Source: Mesaphorura yosii (Eukaryota; Arthropoda; Collembola; Poduromorpha; Tullbergiidae). Taken from it: a stretch of 22,087 nt of DNA. The first letter of the stretch is position 1. Each line of letters starts with the position of its first letter. The notes beneath the pieces are model-generated. The model was given only the letters and a program-made list of their open reading frames with translations. It made no database searches and was not told the origin of the DNA. Below, piece by piece: positions 20,124 to 22,087 of this stretch. The DNA lies in contig WIXG01000781.1 in NCBI GenBank assembly GCA_009869945.1, positions 1 to 22,087 of the forward strand, in the 5' to 3' direction. Both the position numbers and the translations under genes were made by a program.

Positions 20124-20686
20124 ATGAAGTTACAGGTTCCCATTCCTACGCTCATCGTCTTGATCCTGTGGTCGTGTAGCCATTGCCAAGGACAAGAAAG
20201 TAGCAGTGACAATGGATCACACGCAGTTCCAAATCCGGTAACCGGTACTGACCCCAAACCGATCAAGCAGCCAACTCAAGCGGAAGAGGAGGAAGAAGAG
20301 CCAGCAGGAGCTGGAACAGGAGCAGAGGCAGAACAAGTCGTTGGTGGCTTGGCCGCTGTTCTAGGGGTAAGATCTGAATTAAGTCCACGTCACGGTGTGA
20401 AAGCGGTCTGATCTCCGACATAAACACGCAGGCTGCTGATCTCCTCCTTACCGTCGTGGGTGGAAACCCAAACCGGAACCAGGGAATAAATACTGCAATC
20501 ACCCAGCTGTTTAATTTGACTCACCAGGCGGAGCAGGCTGGGAACTTTGTGCGAACACAAGTGCAGGCGGCTGACACCTTGGGTCAAAACGTATGGAAGT
20601 TGTTTGGATTGAATCCTCCACCCAGTTTGCTCGGAGGTGGTGCAGCTCAGACCGGGAATCAAACTACTCTTTTTGGATTGGGATAA
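20124..20686 (+). CDS. secreted acidic protein, family unknown
   Basis: Exon 1 is 20124-20366 and exon 2 is 20432-20686; the 65-nt intron is GT-AG in phase 0. The product has 165 residues: a signal peptide (hydrophobic core IPTLIVLILWSC, likely cut near CQG), then a polar Ser/Asn/Pro segment, an acidic run of six Glu and a Gly/Ala/Glu-rich stretch. After the intron comes a helical segment (ADLLLTVVGG, then INTAITQLFNLTHQAEQAG) and a Gly/Pro/Gln C-terminus. There are no cysteines after the signal region and one possible N-glycosylation site (NLT). No family was recognised. The start is the ATG giving a clean signal peptide; an in-frame upstream ACG-type extension is unlikely. A GATA cluster and TATA-like site lie upstream. 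Confidence 0.7.
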
Positions 20687-20817
20687 TCTCCTCCTGACCT
20701 CCCCGCTAAAAGAAACATTTTAAAAATTTACAAACGATAGAGAATTTAAAATTATTACGATTAATGAAACCACATTATCGTAAATTGAGTCGGAGTCCTC
20801 AAGTCTGTCTACGTTTC

Positions 20818-20840
20818 CCCGCCATGACCCTCATGGCGGG
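20818..20840. repeat. perfect hairpin in a probable 3' UTR
   Basis: CCCGCCATGA and TCATGGCGGG (10 bp, perfect) enclose a 3-nt CCC loop. An outer pair CAAGTCT / AGACTTG (about 20800 and 20857) can extend the structure. It lies between the stop at 20686 and AATAAA at 20879-20884. Confidence 0.75.
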
Positions 20841-20878
20841 CCACATAAACTCGAAGACTTGTGGTCCAGCATGAATTT

Positions 20879-20884
20879 AATAAA
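20879..20884 (+). terminator. polyadenylation signal
   Basis: AATAAA 193 nt after the stop of the secreted acidic protein gene, just before the convergent gene's end. Confidence 0.45.
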
Positions 20885-20913
20885 TAGCTCACGGCTATTA
20901 CTGCAGATGGTGA

Positions 20914-21373
20914 CTATGAGGTCACGTTTAAGTCCACGATTTTGATCAGAGTCTGGAGCGTGTTAAGAGCCTTGGTTGTGACCTTGTAAAAGTTGTCGCC
21001 CATGACGAGCAGGACTGGGTGGAGTGGTTCGACCTGAGACTGCAGAATTTGAAAGGGTTGGGAGGACATGATGACGTGCAACAATTGGACGCGTTGTGGA
21101 CTGGAGGAAGGGTTCAGGCAGACAAAGAGCCCGGAGGTCAGTTGTGGAAAGTGGGGGGCCATGCAGCCGGGAGAGTCTGCGAGGAGATAATTTGAAATGA
21201 TTAAGACAATTTGAGACAGTAGTAGCGCCGTCCTTGTATCGAGCTGTGAGTCGCGAGGAGAAGGCCGTACCAACTTCAAACCATTCCCCACTTACAGCGC
21301 ATTGAAGTTCGTCACTTCCCTCCAAGTCCCCCTTTAAGTGATTGCTGGCGACCGACTCGACGACTGTCTCCAT
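20914..21373 (-). CDS. miniature CAND1-like HEAT-repeat protein
   Basis: Exon 1 is 21373-21296 (ATG to GCT|GTAAGT) and exon 2 is 21243-20914; the 52-nt intron ends in CACAG and is phase 0. The product has 135 residues. Exon 2 reads DTRTALLLSQIVLIISNYL, then LVDS-like linker residues, FPQLTSGLFVCLN, RVQLLHVIMSSQPFQILQSQ and VMGDNFYKVTTKALNTLQTL, ending at a stop. The last block closely matches the CAND1 phrase G/N-D-x-F-Y-K-I-T-S-E-A-L, and the preceding blocks follow the order of the CAND1 HEAT repeats. CAND1 (about 1,200 residues) wraps around unneddylated cullin-RBX1 and exchanges SCF substrate receptors. This gene holds only a few repeats yet stays open and spliceable. It may be a truncated duplicate, a pseudogene fragment or a small regulatory protein. 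It is convergent with the secreted-protein gene. Confidence 0.55.
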
Positions 21374-21657
21374 TCATCCGTTCGACTTTCGACTCATTGA
21401 ACAGATTTTTAATGGCTCCACCGTAAGTCCTTCCGTTCATCGGAAAATTCATCTCGATTCGCTTTCACGAATTGTGCATTTATCTCTTTACCAAGTGTCC
21501 AAATTGTATTCTACTGCAGCAACAGGTACATGAACAGCAACGGCAGCAACAGCAACAGCAAATGGCAGAACAAATCCTGGAGCTTCAAAATCAGATAGAA
21601 CAATATCAGCACGAGATCCAGCTTCTCCAACAGGAGATTCAAATACTGCAGGAGTAA
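21339..21657 (+). CDS. partial gene: Gln-rich coiled-coil terminal exons
   Basis: A segment ending at 21422 (reading HPFDFRLIEQIFNGST) joins in phase across a 97-nt GT-AG intron (GTAAGT ... TACTGCAG) to 21520-21657, which ends in TAA. The last exon reads a poly-Gln stretch and then MAEQILELQNQIEQYQHEIQ and LLQQEIQILQE, a regular heptad coiled coil. There is no ATG in frame in the first segment and a TGA at 21339-21341 closes it upstream, so another exon must exist if the gene is real. The first segment overlaps exon 1 of the minus-strand CAND1-like gene, so one of the two models may be wrong. Family unknown. Confidence 0.35.
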
Positions 21658-21905
21658 AATAATAATGCAGCGGTAGGCTTAATTTTTTATTTATTTATCA
21701 ATTAGTATTCAATTCAATTACATTCACAATGCGGTCCGAACAAAAAATCTTGGTATTTGGATGAGAATTTTCAAAATATTTTAAAACACTATTTGATATA
21801 TGTTGACAAAAAACAATATTTTTTGTTTGTCGTCTTGTCGATTGGACTCTTCATTTCCAAGATATTAGATATTCACCATAACGAGCTTGCGCATTATTTT
21901 CGCAG
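21658..21905. other. AT-rich stretch, probably intron or intergenic
   Basis: No gene was recognised. It lies between the coiled-coil exon stop and the acceptor of the repeat exon, and could be the intron or upstream region of the latter. Confidence 0.4.
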
Positions 21906-22031
21906 CCAAATCAGCTTCCAGTTAACGTCCCAGGTCTGAACGCCTCACGTTCGAAGGCCCCAGGTCTGAACGCCCCCCGTCCGAACGCCTCACGTCCGAA
22001 CGCCCCACGTCCTGGAATGAACGGAGCATAG
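21906..22031 (+). CDS. putative terminal exon with Pro/Asn/Arg five-residue repeats
   Basis: After a good acceptor (GCATTATTTTCGCAG) the frame reads PNQLPVNVPGLNAS, RSKAPGLNAP, RPNAS, RPNAP, RPGMNGA and a TAG at 22029-22031. The repeated unit is 15 nt (consensus CGTCCGAACGCCCCA), a multiple of three, and its third positions vary while the amino-acid pattern is kept, which favours coding over a random minisatellite. The result is a basic, Pro/Asn-rich tail with recurrent PRP steps. The upstream exon was not identified. A non-coding minisatellite is the alternative. Confidence 0.4.
   Translation, partial: PNQLPVNVPGLNASRSKAPGLNAPRPNASRPNAPRPGMNGA
21925..22014 (+). repeat. 15-nt (30-nt) tandem repeat
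   Basis: About five to six units of a GC-rich 15-nt motif (CGTCCGAACGCCCCA and variants). A 30-nt higher-order unit beginning CCAGGTCTGAACGCC is repeated twice. It stands out from AT-rich surroundings and coincides with the putative terminal exon. Confidence 0.8.
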
Positions 22032-22087
22032 GTAGGGCAACGGACGGGTCAAATGCGCTTCGTTATTTTAAGCTATTCCTCTCATTA

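Noticed and set aside
21412..21520. Alternative start ATGGCTCCACC spliced to 21520
   Set aside because: The phase does not lead into the coiled-coil frame; it gives a short Asn/Ser-rich peptide ending at a nearby stop, so the other frame was preferred.
1..22087. Bacterial-type defence system, CRISPR array or operon
   Set aside because: Gene structure is eukaryotic throughout (introns, TATA, AATAAA) and no regularly spaced repeat-spacer pattern exists.

Overview
The window looks like nuclear DNA from an arthropod. Genes have short GT-AG introns (about 52-97 nt), TATA-type promoters and AATAAA signals, and include an Ig-type receptor tyrosine kinase, an SLC22 transporter and chemoreceptor-like genes. 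Intronless divergent ionotropic receptors, a NACHT/NB-ARC-type NTPase and very short introns would suit a springtail (Collembola) or a similar basal hexapod. That is an inference; no marker gene here fixes the taxon. No rRNA, tRNA, CRISPR or bacterial-type operon was seen.

Layout, left to right. 1-1690 is mostly non-coding, with a possible NACHT-type remnant, a perfect 23-nt palindrome and one copy of a dispersed repeat (1358-1491). 1691-2328 (+) is a three-exon gene for a 165-aa protein resembling the C-terminal half of the PIP2 4-phosphatase family (TMEM55/PIP4P), without its catalytic N-terminal part. 3314-5146 (-) is an intronless ionotropic-receptor gene broken only by one in-frame TAA before the second membrane helix. 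7028-8979 (+) is a four-exon SLC22 organic cation/carnitine transporter with a one-base frameshift. 9230-9500 holds a decayed Helitron-associated protein fragment. 9921-12451 (+) is a five-exon Ig-domain receptor tyrosine kinase that can be read as 754 aa. 13625-15073 (-) is a STAND/NB-ARC-like NTPase with two frameshifts. 15914-16281 (+) is a two-exon secreted Trp/Gly/Cys peptide gene. The second repeat copy, inverted, is at 16648-16779. 17501-18759 (+) is a multi-pass, gustatory-receptor-like gene with one frameshift. 20124-20686 (+) is a two-exon secreted acidic protein of 165 aa. 20914-21373 (-) is a two-exon miniature gene matching a HEAT-repeat stretch of CAND1. The right edge has a Gln-rich coiled-coil exon and a putative terminal exon with five-residue Pro/Asn/Arg repeats.

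The genes do not form one pathway. The window reads as a fast-evolving accessory region mixing chemosensory, transport, signalling and small secreted genes with transposon debris. Most attractive for follow-up are the ionotropic receptor with a single stop codon, the miniature CAND1-like gene, the catalytic-domain-less PIP4P-like gene, the secreted Trp/Cys peptide and the Pro/Asn/Arg repeat exon. Four long genes carry single-base lesions, so assembly error must be excluded before they are called pseudogenes.
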